Shown piece after piece: positions 1-8,485 of a DNA stretch of 64,000 nt. This DNA comes from Paenibacillus silvae. Lineage in GTDB: Bacteria > Bacillota > Bacilli > Paenibacillales > Paenibacillaceae. Under the pieces are notes generated by a model. The model made no database searches and was not told the origin of the DNA. It was given only the letters and a program-made list of their open reading frames with translations. Position 1 is the first letter of the stretch; the number at the start of each line of letters is the position of its first letter. Location: positions 124,001 through 188,000 of the forward strand of contig NZ_BMFU01000002.1 in NCBI RefSeq assembly GCF_014639235.1. Direction: 5' to 3'. The translations under genes were made by a program, and so were the position numbers.

Positions 1-435
1 TTCATCATTGTAACAAAATTCCCACAGCGGATTTTCCGGGTCCTCTGGAATGTCTTCTGGCCAAGGTGTGTTATCCATGCTTCGAATCTCGCTTAGCAGA
101 CTCCAGAACGACTTTTCATAAGTAAGAACATCCTCGGTATGCTCCTCTTGCTCGAAAAAGATGACCAGTGATGAGTAATCTCCGAATGAACGCGAGGAAG
201 CTCCGTATTCCTGCACCACACGAGACAGCTGCTCAGCCGGAGTTGTTTTGCCGGATCGGTTTATAAATCCATAGCGTAGATGGCCTAATGCGTATGCCTG
301 TGTAGCAGGAATGCATGGAAAACGGGCTTCCCGATCACTCATCTTCTTGGAGAAGAGATGGTGAGCATCTTTTTTCCAGAGATCAAGAGCTTCTCCGTTA
401 TGTTCAATGTCAGCAGAAGAAAACAACAGTTGCAT
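1..435 (-). CDS. YqcI/YcgG family protein (partial, N-terminal part)
   Basis: The reverse strand is open from an ATG at 435 to the window edge, giving 145 codons without a stop; the C-terminus lies beyond position 1. A strong AAGGAGG lies just upstream of the start. The translation contains FPCIPATQAYALGHLRYGF near residue 40, a YGASSRSFGDYSSLVIFFEQ segment and WPEDIPEDPENPLWEFC near the end, which match the conserved blocks of the YqcI/YcgG family as I know it. The biochemical function of this family is not established; members are soluble proteins of about 220-250 residues. The family call rests on motif recognition, not a search. Confidence 0.8.
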   Translation of the reverse strand, partial: MQLLFSSADIEHNGEALDLWKKDAHHLFSKKMSDREARFPCIPATQAYALGHLRYGFINRSGKTTPAEQLSRVVQEYGASSRSFGDYSSLVIFFEQEEHTEDVLTYEKSFWSLLSEIRSMDNTPWPEDIPEDPENPLWEFCYNDE

Positions 436-533
436 CAACAGTCCTCCTTTTACTTACAGGATATCGGCCCGGAAGGAAATTGGTGACTGTCCACTGCATA
501 GGGAGCTCTTTTTCAATTGGAGCAGCAAATATA

Positions 534-563
534 ACAAAAAAAGAGCCCGATTTTCGGGCTCTT
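534..563 (-). terminator. Rho-independent terminator, minus strand
   Basis: A perfect 10-bp stem, AAGAGCCCGA/TCGGGCTCTT, with a 3-nt loop is preceded on the plus strand by an A-run, so the U-tract lies on the minus-strand transcript. No clear minus-strand gene is seen immediately to its right; see the next entry for a weak candidate. Confidence 0.6.
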
Positions 564-843
564 GCTTTGGCATAACCAGTACAGTATGCAGAGATTTATT
601 GGCGATGCTGATTTGAAAGCTGCCGAAAGACTGGCCTTGACCTTGAATCGAAATGTTAGGTGTGTTGTACGGCTGGTCGATGTATGAACTGTGTTGTGAA
701 GAAGTATTTAGGTTCCTCCTATGTGTTTGAATTTACCTGTATATTATGATGTTAGATTTTTAGAAAAATTCAGTGAGATGTTTTGGTCTAAGAAGGGTAC
801 GCTACCTTTTAATGATTAAATAACATCGGAAAGGATTGACGAA
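564..843. other. Intergenic stretch with a possible degenerate small minus-strand ORF
   Basis: The space between the YqcI-like gene and the permease has no convincing gene. On the minus strand a good AGGAGG (715-720) faces leftward and one frame then stays open for more than 60 codons, with a protein-like start (NTSSQHSSYIDQPYNTPNIS), running into the terminator at 541-563. No ATG, GTG or TTG occurs at the expected distance, where ATA or AAT is found instead, so it may be a decayed or mis-started small gene. A short hairpin at 793-810 followed by T's lies upstream of the permease. Confidence 0.25.
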
Positions 844-2286
844 ATGTCACAGGGCTCAACCAATTCCACAGCAGAAAAGAAACTGAAATGGTGGCAGCTC
901 AGTTTGTTAGGTGTAGCGGGGACGATAGGAACCGGATATTTTCTGGGCTCAAGTCTGGCGATTTCAATTGGCGGCCCAGCTGTACTAATCGCGTATGCTC
1001 TGGCCGCTGTAGGTACATATATCGTTTTCGATGCTCTGGCACGAATGACCTCCAAGCAACCAGAGCAAGGCTCGTTCCGCTCTTATGCGAAGAAGGCATT
1101 TGGCGCTTGGGCAGGTTTTGCCAGTGGCTGGGTCTACTGGTTTTCCGAATTGCTTATTATGGGGAGTCAGTTAACGGCGTTATCTATATTTTCACGTTTC
1201 TGGTTCCCGTCAGTGCCTTTGTGGATTTTCGCTGCAGGCTTCGGGCTGGTTGGATTATGTATTGTTTTCTTTGGAAACAAGGGTTTCGATCGGGTGGAAA
1301 ATGTACTGGCTATCATCAAAATTGCCGCGATTATTATGTTTTTAGTTCTTGCCATCGCTTTGCTCGCCGGCTGGATTGGTGGTACAAAGTATGCTCATAA
1401 AGTGCCTATGGACATGGCTTCTATTTTTCCTAAAGGCGGTCTGGGATTGTGGTCCGCATTTCTGTTTGCGTTTTATGCTTATGGTGGAATCGAAGTGCTA
1501 GGTATTATGTCATATCGACTAGAGAAGCCGGAAGATGCACCAAAGGCGGGCAAAGTCATGCTTACTGCGCTGTCTATTGTATATATCGTATCCATCGGAC
1601 TCGCACTTACGATGGTTCCATTAAGCGCGTTTAATCCTAAGGAAAGTCCATTTGTGCTTGCACTAAGCAGTGATCATCTCGCCTTTGTACCACATGTGTT
1701 CAATGGGGTATTGATTGTTGCCGGATTTTCCACAATGACAGCATCGCTCTATGCGGTAACGTCCATGATGATTACACTTGCACAGGAGAGTGATGCTCCA
1801 CAGATATTTTCACGGAAATGGAAGGACAAATATCCCCTTTTTGCACTTTCTTTGATTGGATGCGGTTTGATCGGAACGATTATAATGTCACTTCTTTTAC
1901 CAGGAAAAGTATACGAATATATAACTACTGCTGCGGGGTTAATGCTGATGTATAACTGGCTGTTCATCCTGCTTTCTTCAGCTCGCTTATTGGAATCACG
2001 AACGTTGGACGTACTCAAACGGTGGACAGGTCTTGTATTAATCAGCTCGGCTGTAATAGGAACACTGTTTCACAGCCTGAGTCGGCCCGGTTTTTTTATC
2101 AGCTTGCTATTGGTTTGTCTGATTGGCATAAGTGATTTCATTGTGCAGAAAATGCGAAAGAAAAAGGGAATGCCAGAGGGTACCTGTCAACAAGACATGA
2201 ATAACCCGGTAGAGGACAATGCTCATGCACAAGGCACTCGCTTTCATATCACAGGGCTTCGAAAGCAAAAAAGCAAGATAAAGTGA
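844..2286 (+). CDS. APC-superfamily amino acid permease
   Basis: This 480-residue, very hydrophobic protein has about 12 predicted membrane segments. It starts at an ATG with an AAAGGA site 8 nt upstream. The first helix carries GVAGTIGTGYFLGSS, the Gly-rich unwound-helix motif (consensus GxxIGxG) that binds the substrate carboxyl group in APC transporters. This motif, the length and the Lys/Arg-rich hydrophilic C-terminal tail place it in the amino acid/polyamine/organocation family, as a proton-coupled importer in the cytoplasmic membrane. The substrate cannot be told from sequence alone. It is a single-gene unit that ends at a long hairpin shared with the convergent TetR gene. Confidence 0.85.
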   Translation: MSQGSTNSTAEKKLKWWQLSLLGVAGTIGTGYFLGSSLAISIGGPAVLIAYALAAVGTYIVFDALARMTSKQPEQGSFRSYAKKAFGAWAGFASGWVYWFSELLIMGSQLTALSIFSRFWFPSVPLWIFAAGFGLVGLCIVFFGNKGFDRVENVLAIIKIAAIIMFLVLAIALLAGWIGGTKYAHKVPMDMASIFPKGGLGLWSAFLFAFYAYGGIEVLGIMSYRLEKPEDAPKAGKVMLTALSIVYIVSIGLALTMVPLSAFNPKESPFVLALSSDHLAFVPHVFNGVLIVAGFSTMTASLYAVTSMMITLAQESDAPQIFSRKWKDKYPLFALSLIGCGLIGTIIMSLLLPGKVYEYITTAAGLMLMYNWLFILLSSARLLESRTLDVLKRWTGLVLISSAVIGTLFHSLSRPGFFISLLLVCLIGISDFIVQKMRKKKGMPEGTCQQDMNNPVEDNAHAQGTRFHITGLRKQKSKIK

Positions 2287-2323
2287 AGCTTCTATACGGG
2301 CAGATATTATAATGTCTACGCGG

Positions 2324-2367
2324 AGAACAGAACAGGAGCCCTCATTCGAGGGCTCCTGTTCTGTTCT
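2324..2367. terminator. Bidirectional hairpin between convergent genes
   Basis: A perfect 20-bp inverted repeat (2324-2343 and 2348-2367) with an ATTC loop lies between the converging permease and TetR genes. Neither side has a strong U-tract, so termination efficiency is uncertain, but the perfect stem and position make it the likely terminator for both. Confidence 0.6.
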
Positions 2368-2402
2368 ATCTCCCCGGCTATCGTTCATAAGCATGGATCA
2401 CT

Positions 2403-2996
2403 TTAACCGTCGTTTGAAATACCTGCGGCTTTTAAGTGTCCATGAGTTAGAATTTTTCCGAATTGAGAAGCGAGTTCATTTGGAGTATACGAAAAATCAT
2501 TTTTAACCCACCATATTACAATGCCCATAAAAGTAGATGCGATATATTGGAGCAATAAGTCCTTTGAAATCTTCAGGGGCGTATTATGCAAGCCATCTTC
2601 CACTGTATTTTTTATAATTTCTTCCATCTTTGATTGAAAACCATATATTCTATTCTCATCCAGTAACAGTGCTTTGTAAAAGGGAATATTGTCCTTAATT
2701 TTCTCAAGTATGGTTTGCATTAATTGTTCAAGCATAGTGCCGCTTATAGGAGATTTGCTGCTTGAACAAAGAGTGAGTGTATTATTTAATTCTTCTAATA
2801 ATTCGTCCATAGATACATTTAACAAATCGGGTTTGTTCTGATAATGAAGGTAAAATGTATTTCGGTTTATCATCGCTTTATCAGCTATATCTTGAATCGT
2901 AATCCCTTCATATCCCTTTTCATTAAGAAGTTCTATAAACGCCTTTTTTATCGAATGTTTGGAGCGAAGGATACGCAAATCGGTTTTTTTGTTCAT
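2403..2996 (-). CDS. TetR/AcrR family transcriptional regulator
   Basis: The protein has 197 residues. Residues 7-55 form the TetR helix-turn-helix, with SIKKAFIELLNEKGYEGITI, DIADKAMINRNTFYLHY and a following Lys. The C-terminal ligand/dimerisation domain has the length and layout of the DhaS-like TetR subgroup. It is divergent from the SDR/NmrA/FrnE operon, and the 198-bp space between them holds the operon promoter and an 8-bp inverted repeat. The simplest reading is a local repressor of that operon that responds to a small molecule. The inducer is unknown. Confidence 0.85.
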   Translation of the reverse strand: MNKKTDLRILRSKHSIKKAFIELLNEKGYEGITIQDIADKAMINRNTFYLHYQNKPDLLNVSMDELLEELNNTLTLCSSSKSPISGTMLEQLMQTILEKIKDNIPFYKALLLDENRIYGFQSKMEEIIKNTVEDGLHNTPLKISKDLLLQYIASTFMGIVIWWVKNDFSYTPNELASQFGKILTHGHLKAAGISNDG

Positions 2997-3122
2997 TATG
3001 ACTCCATTCCCTTAACTTTTTTTGTTAGATATACGACATTTGGACTCAAACTGTATTTTATCTCTCAAAATCAAAATTATTAAACATTGATGGCTGACCT
3101 TTTATTAATCATAATAAACAAA

Positions 3123-3169
3123 AGATAAATATACAACACGTTGACCATTATTTATCTGGTTGATAATTA
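3123..3169 (+). promoter_or_regulatory. SigA-type promoter with flanking inverted repeat (candidate TetR operator)
   Basis: TTGACC (3141-3146), a 17-nt spacer and TAATTA (3164-3169) make a good vegetative promoter for the downstream three-gene operon. AGATAAAT (3123-3130) and ATTTATCT (3150-3157) form an inverted repeat whose right arm lies within the spacer and whose left arm lies just upstream of the -35. This is a plausible operator for the divergent TetR protein; that role is inferred from position only. Confidence 0.5.
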
Positions 3170-3194
3170 ACTCTAACTAAAGGAGAGATTTTAA

Positions 3195-3854
3195 ATGAAA
3201 ACGATAGCGATTGTTGGAGCAGGAGCAGGTTTAGGAATGTCCATTGCAAAAAAATTCGGACAAAATGGCTTTCGCGTAGCGCTTATTGCTCGAAATGTAG
3301 AAAAGTTGAACCAACTGGTTATTGAATTAGAACAATTGGGAATCGAAGCTGCCTCATTTCAAGCGGACATATTGAATAAAGAACAAATTGAGAAGGCATT
3401 TGCTGCTGTTAAAGAGAAGTACGGATTTATTGATGTTCTTGAGTACAGTCCAACGCCGAGCTTTGACTCTGTAGCGCCAACATTAGATGTAACTGAAGAA
3501 AATGCGTTATACCAATTTCAATATAATGTTTTAGGTGCTTTATCGAGTGTTAAACAAGTACTTCCGGATATGTTGGATAAGCAAAGCGGTGCTCTGTTAT
3601 TTACAACTGGAGGTGCTTCAGTCCACCCGGTTCCAAGGATGGGTAACGTCGGAATTGCAATCTCAGGACTTCGTAATTATATCTTTAATTTGAACAGCGA
3701 ATTAGCAGACAAAGGAGTTTATGCAGGTCACCTTTCGATCGGAATCTGGATGCAGCCGAATTCAGGAGTTCAGGATAAAATCGCTGATATTTGGTACGAC
3801 ATGTACACTAAAAGAGATAGAGTAGAAGAGTTTGTAACTGAAGATAAAGTTTAA
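3195..3854 (+). CDS. SDR-fold NAD(P)-binding protein with degenerate active site
   Basis: The protein has 219 residues and starts at ATG behind AAAGGAGAG. The N-terminal Rossmann motif GAGAGLG (residues 8-14) and an ARN segment after beta-2 (residues 33-35) show that it binds NAD(P). The usual NNAG motif is replaced by EYSPTP, and the catalytic Tyr-x-x-x-Lys cannot be found: the expected region reads VPRMGNVGIAISGLRNYIFN. The fold is therefore clear, but classical SDR oxidoreductase chemistry is doubtful. It is the first gene of an operon with an NmrA-like protein (39-bp gap) and a FrnE-like thioredoxin-fold protein. This suggests a redox or electrophile-response role, which is an inference. 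Confidence 0.75.
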   Translation: MKTIAIVGAGAGLGMSIAKKFGQNGFRVALIARNVEKLNQLVIELEQLGIEAASFQADILNKEQIEKAFAAVKEKYGFIDVLEYSPTPSFDSVAPTLDVTEENALYQFQYNVLGALSSVKQVLPDMLDKQSGALLFTTGGASVHPVPRMGNVGIAISGLRNYIFNLNSELADKGVYAGHLSIGIWMQPNSGVQDKIADIWYDMYTKRDRVEEFVTEDKV

Positions 3855-3893
3855 GTTCAATAATTTATGTTAAAGGAGATATAAGAAAAAAAT

Positions 3894-4538
3894 ATGAATA
3901 TCACTATTTTTGGTGCAAGTGGTGCAATTGGACAGCTTGTAACACAACTAGCTTTAGATCACGGAGATTTCGTTACGGCATACGTTAGAAACCCCCAAAA
4001 AATCAGCCTCAAACATCCAAATTTGAGTCTTGTACAAGGGGAACTTTCAAATAGCTCAACCATCGAGAAGGCCGTTGCCGAATCCGATGTCGTAATCAGC
4101 ACATTGGGGCCAGGATCCGATATGTCACGAAAGCTTAAAGGCACACCGATTGCTGACGGACACGAACTGATCATTAAGGCTATGAAGAAACATAACAAAA
4201 AAAGGTTCATTACACTTGCGACGCCAGCTTTGCAATCCGATGACGATAAGAAAAATGTGTCCACGATACTTCCAGGTGTTTTAGCCAAAGTGCTCCTTCC
4301 AAACGGATATGCAGAAATGAAGAAAATGGAAGGAATGATTAAGAAATCGAATCTTGATTGGACAGTCGTTCGAATTATTAATCCCAATGTTAAATACACA
4401 GGGCAGTCTTATGGCTATTCCTTCGGAGATCAATCGGCTAAAATGTCTGTTTCCAGAGAAAATGTTGCTAAATTCATGTACTCTGCTGCTCGTGACAAAA
4501 AAATGATTAAAAAAATGCCTATTATTTATAACAAATAA
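3894..4538 (+). CDS. NAD(P)H-binding protein, NmrA/atypical SDR family
   Basis: The protein has 214 residues with an AAAGGAGAT site upstream. It begins with MNITIFGASGAIGQLV, the GxxGxxG dinucleotide-binding loop of atypical SDRs, followed by the ARG-like YVRNPQK turn and STLGPGSD. Length and motifs fit the NAD(P)H-binding (NmrA-like/flavin reductase-like) family. These proteins sense or reduce with NADPH, for example on quinones or flavins; the substrate is unknown. It sits between the SDR-like and DsbA-like genes in the putative TetR-controlled operon. Confidence 0.8.
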   Translation: MNITIFGASGAIGQLVTQLALDHGDFVTAYVRNPQKISLKHPNLSLVQGELSNSSTIEKAVAESDVVISTLGPGSDMSRKLKGTPIADGHELIIKAMKKHNKKRFITLATPALQSDDDKKNVSTILPGVLAKVLLPNGYAEMKKMEGMIKKSNLDWTVVRIINPNVKYTGQSYGYSFGDQSAKMSVSRENVAKFMYSAARDKKMIKKMPIIYNK

Positions 4539-4592
4539 TAGAGGCAAAAATGCAACTTTCAACTATTAGTGGTTAGTGAAGGAGGATTCAAA

Positions 4593-5225
4593 ATGAAAAT
4601 TGAAATATGGTCGGACTATGTTTGCCCATTTTGTTATATTGGGAAACGACGATTAGAGTCTGCACTGGAGCAATTCGGCCATCAGGATGAGGTGGTTATC
4701 GAATATAGAAGCTTTGAACTTAATCCGCAAGCATCCATGTACTCAGGCAAAAATATGCATCAAACACTTTCTGAAAAACATGGTATGAGCATTGAGCAAG
4801 CGAAAAAAGCAAATGCTGAACTGGGACAACAAGCGGCTATAATGGGTCTCGTGTATAATTTTGACCAAATGAAGCCCACCAATACGTTTGATGCTCATCG
4901 TTTAACCCAATATGCCAAATCTGTGGGTAAAGATCAGGAATTAGCAGAGAAGCTGTTCTATTCTTATTACACGGATGCCAAGCTAATTAGCGACCATGAT
5001 ACTTTAGCAGATATTGCAGAATCCGTTGGAATGAATAGGGACGAGTCAATGGCCGTTCTCCATGATTCCTCCAAATATGCTGGCGAAGTGCGTTCAGATG
5101 AAGCCGCCGCAAAACAATTAGGGATTACAGGAGCACCTTTCTTTGTCATTGATAGAAAATACGCGGTATCTGGCGCACAACCAACAGAAGTATTTCTAAA
5201 AGCTCTTAACCAAGCATCGCAATAA
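4593..5225 (+). CDS. DsbA family protein, FrnE-like
   Basis: The start is ATG at 4593, 8 nt after GAAGGAGG, giving 210 residues; an upstream in-frame GTG at 4569 would place the ribosome site inside the gene. The CPFC redox pair is at residues 11-14 (WSDYVCPFCYIGKRRLE) and the thioredoxin-fold cis-Pro loop is GITGAPFFV near residue 180. No signal peptide is present, so it acts in the cytoplasm. FrnE-like members are disulphide isomerases or polyketide-related oxidoreductases. As third gene of the TetR-linked operon it fits a response to thiol-reactive stress (inferred). Confidence 0.85.
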   Translation: MKIEIWSDYVCPFCYIGKRRLESALEQFGHQDEVVIEYRSFELNPQASMYSGKNMHQTLSEKHGMSIEQAKKANAELGQQAAIMGLVYNFDQMKPTNTFDAHRLTQYAKSVGKDQELAEKLFYSYYTDAKLISDHDTLADIAESVGMNRDESMAVLHDSSKYAGEVRSDEAAAKQLGITGAPFFVIDRKYAVSGAQPTEVFLKALNQASQ

Positions 5226-5313
5226 GCAATAAAGAATACATCATAATTATTATGTAAACTAATATGCGTTTTCTGAGCCTAAGAGCCGCCGAGCGAGTTT
5301 CAAAAGGAGAGGC

Positions 5314-5340
5314 CAAAAAGCCAGCAGAATCTGCTGGCTT
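5314..5340 (-). terminator. Rho-independent terminator for the amidase gene
   Basis: AAGCCAGCAG (5318-5327) and CTGCTGGCTT (5331-5340) form a perfect 10-bp stem. The A-run at 5315-5319 gives a U-tract on the minus-strand transcript. It lies 20 bp past the amidase stop. Confidence 0.75.
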
Positions 5341-5360
5341 GATCGGGATTTGTCCAAGTT

Positions 5361-6869
5361 TTAAGTATTGCTTGAGCCAGGAAACATCGGATTTCCCTTC
5401 ATTCCAATCCACAGTTCCGATGTCTCCAGCTGTCGGGCCAGATGTAATAACCAGTCTTCACGGCCTTTGGTCGCCATAACTTGAACGCCCATCGGCAGCC
5501 CTTCTGCAGTTAAATGCAGTGGAAGACTTATGGCGGGCTGCCCTGTTAAATTCGCGAGCTGCGTGAACGGGGTGTAAGTAAGACTTGGCTCGAACATATC
5601 ATAGATCAGCTCTTGCTGTGCTGTTTTGTCGAGATCACTGACAGCCATTAATTGCTGAATGCGCTCTGCATGAGGTGTTAGTTCTCCAACCCGTGGAGCG
5701 GCAAATGCATTAACAGGGGAGATGTAAAAGTCATACCGTTCAAACAGCGTGGACATCTGCGCAGCAGCTACGTCCCATTCTGCCAGGCTATGTACGAATT
5801 CGGCAGCAGACACTTTTTTACCTGCTTCGGCCAGTACCCAGGATTCTATCTCCATATCCTCGGCAGTAAGTGTACGGCCTATGCTATGTTCCATAGACGA
5901 GATCATTGCCGCCATCTCGCCGCTGTTCATCATATAATAGTTCTCCATCAGCCGCACGCCGTTGACTGGACTGAGCTTCTCTTCGACATGATGACCCTGA
6001 GCTTCAAGAAAACGAACAAGCTTCATTACAGCTTCTTTGGCATCTTCGCTGATAGGGGTGCCTACAGGAGAGTCCACTGTATAGGCGATTCGCCAAGTCC
6101 GTTGATGCGGATAATTCATATCCGCCAGATAACTTCCCGGGAATAATGGGGCATGAAATGCAGCCTCCGGCTGAAGGATCTGCAGCGTATCCAGCAGGGC
6201 GGCACTGTCTCGCACGGAGCGGGATAATGCAAAATCAATGGAAGCGCCTTGCCACTGTCTCCCCACACCCGGTCCAACCGGGGTACGTCCGCGTGTAGGC
6301 TTTAGTCCGAACAAACCGCTGAACGAAGCCGGAATGCGAATTGAACCTCCGCCATCGCTTGCACCGGCAAGAGGTACGATGCCTGAAGCAACAGCGGCAG
6401 CGGCCCCGCCGCTTGAGCCGCCTGGTGAATGATTCACATTCCACGGATTGCGCGAGGGTCCGTGCAGCCGAGGCTCTGTTATATTTTTCAACCCGAATTC
6501 CGGAGTGTTGGTATGACCAATAACAATAAAGCCGGCCTGCTGCAAACGAGTTACAAAGTTGGAGCTCCGCTTGGCGCGATGCTCGCTGAACAGATGTGAA
6601 CCAGAGGTGAGAATCTCACCTTCCAGCGCTTGAGAGATGTCTTTTAACAGCAAGGGTACACCGGCAAAGGGCTGTTCCCCCGGCCGAACTGCACCGGCTT
6701 CCTGCCGGGCACGGGTCTCATATGTACGAATGACCGCATTCAGCTGCGGGTTAACTTCCTCCAGACGTGCGAAGGCGGCTTCGAGCATTTCCACGGGAGA
6801 TACCTGCCGGGAGCGGATCAATTCAGCCAGCCCGATAGCATCGTAAGCAGTATATGTGAATGAAGACAT
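5361..6869 (-). CDS. Amidase signature family hydrolase
   Basis: The protein has 502 residues. It carries the whole amidase-signature core: Lys76 in PLLLKD, the cis-Ser in GGSSGG (Ser152) and the nucleophile in SDGGGSIRIPAS (Ser176), spaced as in the Ser-cis-Ser-Lys triad enzymes. It lacks GatA-type context (no gatC or gatB nearby). Length and local sequence resemble stand-alone amidases such as 6-aminohexanoate-cyclic-dimer hydrolase (NylA-like); the natural substrate is unknown. It is cytoplasmic, monocistronic and ends at its own terminator. Confidence 0.85.
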   Translation of the reverse strand: MSSFTYTAYDAIGLAELIRSRQVSPVEMLEAAFARLEEVNPQLNAVIRTYETRARQEAGAVRPGEQPFAGVPLLLKDISQALEGEILTSGSHLFSEHRAKRSSNFVTRLQQAGFIVIGHTNTPEFGLKNITEPRLHGPSRNPWNVNHSPGGSSGGAAAAVASGIVPLAGASDGGGSIRIPASFSGLFGLKPTRGRTPVGPGVGRQWQGASIDFALSRSVRDSAALLDTLQILQPEAAFHAPLFPGSYLADMNYPHQRTWRIAYTVDSPVGTPISEDAKEAVMKLVRFLEAQGHHVEEKLSPVNGVRLMENYYMMNSGEMAAMISSMEHSIGRTLTAEDMEIESWVLAEAGKKVSAAEFVHSLAEWDVAAAQMSTLFERYDFYISPVNAFAAPRVGELTPHAERIQQLMAVSDLDKTAQQELIYDMFEPSLTYTPFTQLANLTGQPAISLPLHLTAEGLPMGVQVMATKGREDWLLHLARQLETSELWIGMKGNPMFPGSSNT

Positions 6870-6991
6870 GGGTTATCGTTCCTCTCTAATCCTTGATCAT
6901 GTATTATACCAAGGTACACGAAATCTTCGTGTGCCATATCTCATCGTACCACCCCAAAGGACAAAAGACAAAACAAGCTGTAACGATAGAA

Positions 6992-7032
6992 AAAGCACGG
7001 CTCCCCTTGAAGGCGAAGCCGTGCTTTCGTTG
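6992..7032 (-). terminator. Rho-independent terminator for the EamA transporter gene
   Basis: AAAGCACGGCT (6992-7002) pairs with AGCCGTGCTTT (7017-7027) in an 11-bp stem. The A-run at its left edge is the U-tract of the minus-strand transcript. It lies about 90 bp beyond the transporter stop codon. Confidence 0.7.
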
Positions 7033-7119
7033 AATTGTATTCTTTGCGTTTAGCCCTATGCGGCAAGATCTGCTTGAGAGATGTAAATCCGATTTTCGGT
7101 ATCTCTGTTGTTGTGCAGG

Positions 7120-8100
7120 TTACTCCGTACGTAATTTTGGTGCAGCATCAGCAATCGGCACTGAACGTTCACGCTGTTTGGAGATGGCAAACAGGGCAAT
7201 CCAGATCAGGATAAAGCCGATTAATTGTTCCCATGTTACCAGTGTACGGAAAGCAATCCAGTTCACAAGCACACCAGCCATAGGGAAACTAAGTTCTGCA
7301 AGTGTTGCAACAGACGCTTTGGTTGATGACAAGCCTTTGTAATATAGAAGCAGACTAAGCAAACCGGGCAACAAAGCCTGACCGAGAATATTCAGAATAA
7401 CAGCAGTTTGTGCACCAGCACCGGCTGGTAGTGTCCACGGTGCGCCTTCATTCCAGGTCATAAAGATCAGGAGTGGAAGTGCAACGACAAAACGAAGGGC
7501 GGTCACTGTTTCATATCGAGCTTGCCCCAGCATCAGACGACCCATGACGGTTGAACCGCCCCATAACGCTGCCGCACCCAGAGAGAGCAGGCTGCCTGCA
7601 TGAATCCAGTTATCCCAATTGCCCAATGGCAAGGTAAATCCGAATGTGAGTAGGTATGTTCCTGCAAGCGCAATAATGAACAGGCCGCCGAAATGACGCG
7701 GCAATGTTTCTTTCAATAACACTTTGGCGAGTACAATCGCAAAGAGTGGCTGCATTTTTTGCAATAACAATACGGTGTTGGGATCGTTATGAGTCAGAGC
7801 CAAAGTAAACAATACCGTTGCGAGTGCCGAGCCACCCCAGGAGATAAAAATAACAGCGATCCAGTGACGTGCGCGCAGCTGCTTCAGATCATCGCGGAAT
7901 TTCCATAGTACCGGAAGTGCAACCAGACTCACGATAATGTGTTCTACGAGCACAATCTGTGTAGAGGTCATCGTTTCAAGCAAAAGGATACGGAATAACG
8001 GGTCTACACCCCAGAGAGCCGCCCCCAGTACGACAAGCCAAAAGCCGGTGTTGCTTCGTTCCTTGCGATAAAACGTTGATGCAGTTGATGTGTTTTCCAT
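7120..8100 (-). CDS. EamA/DMT-family transporter under FMN riboswitch control (candidate flavin transporter)
   Basis: The start is ATG at 8100 behind AAGGAGT, giving 326 residues. An upstream in-frame ATG at 8193 lies inside the riboswitch terminator and is not credible. The protein has about ten membrane helices in two EamA repeats; the first helix reads FWLVVLGAALWGVDPLFR. DMT transporters move metabolites across the cytoplasmic membrane. The substrate clue is regulatory: an FMN aptamer and terminator precede the gene, and FMN-riboswitch-linked EamA proteins (RibN, ImpX) are proposed or known riboflavin importers in other bacteria. A riboflavin or flavin-precursor import role is therefore inferred, not shown. 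Confidence 0.8.
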   Translation of the reverse strand: MENTSTASTFYRKERSNTGFWLVVLGAALWGVDPLFRILLLETMTSTQIVLVEHIIVSLVALPVLWKFRDDLKQLRARHWIAVIFISWGGSALATVLFTLALTHNDPNTVLLLQKMQPLFAIVLAKVLLKETLPRHFGGLFIIALAGTYLLTFGFTLPLGNWDNWIHAGSLLSLGAAALWGGSTVMGRLMLGQARYETVTALRFVVALPLLIFMTWNEGAPWTLPAGAGAQTAVILNILGQALLPGLLSLLLYYKGLSSTKASVATLAELSFPMAGVLVNWIAFRTLVTWEQLIGFILIWIALFAISKQRERSVPIADAAPKLRTE

Positions 8101-8153
8101 ATTCAGGACTCCTTCGTCAGAACACGGAATCTTCAGTTGGCAAAATCGACAAA

Positions 8154-8190
8154 ATCCCCCGTCTTGGCGTACGCCAAATAAACGGGGGAT
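8154..8190 (-). terminator. Riboswitch expression-platform terminator
   Basis: ATCCCCCGT and ACGGGGGAT (8154-8162 and 8182-8190) form the outer 9-bp stem, with an inner perfect palindrome TTGGCGTACGCCAA (8164-8177). On the minus transcript it is followed by UUUGUCGAUUUU. It sits between the FMN aptamer and the transporter start, as expected for transcriptional OFF control. Confidence 0.75.
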
Positions 8191-8247
8191 CATTCAAAGA
8201 CAAGACGTCAGGGAAAAAGACTCCCGAAACAGGCCTGTCATTGTGTT

Positions 8248-8400
8248 GATCTTCTCTCATCCGGACTGTACCGTCGGCCTTGGAGTCTCACCAAGTCAGT
8301 CGCTGGAAGTCATCACAAGCACAAACAGCGAGTCGCGGGCTGGTTCTATCAAATAAGAACATCACCGCCGGTTGGGAATTGCACCCTACCCCGAAGATCC
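8248..8400 (-). promoter_or_regulatory. FMN riboswitch (RFN element)
   Basis: On the minus strand the sequence opens with GGATCTTCGGGGTAGGGTG, continues CAATTCCCAACCGGCGGT, then TTGGTGAGACTCCAAGGCC and GACGGTACAGTCCGGATG, and closes with AGAGAAGATC. These are the conserved P1 arms and multi-helix junction strands of the RFN element, in the right order and spacing. FMN binding would favour the downstream terminator and shut off the transporter gene. Confidence 0.95.
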
Positions 8401-8413
8401 TATTCAATTCATT

Positions 8414-8443
8414 AGTATATTGAACAAGTTGTAACCTTATGAA
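8414..8443 (-). promoter_or_regulatory. Candidate promoter for the riboswitch transcript
   Basis: On the minus strand TATACT (8414-8419) is preceded, after 18 nt, by TTCATA (8438-8443). Transcription would start a few bases before the P1 stem of the FMN aptamer. The -35 is weak. Confidence 0.4.
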
Positions 8444-8485
8444 GTTCATCTTATTCCTGAAAGCGCTAGCAGTTCAAGTGTTTTT

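Noticed and set aside
8101..8193. Upstream extension of the EamA transporter to ATG 8193
   Set aside because: The extension is made from the riboswitch terminator stem, and a proper AAGGAGT site lies just before ATG 8100.
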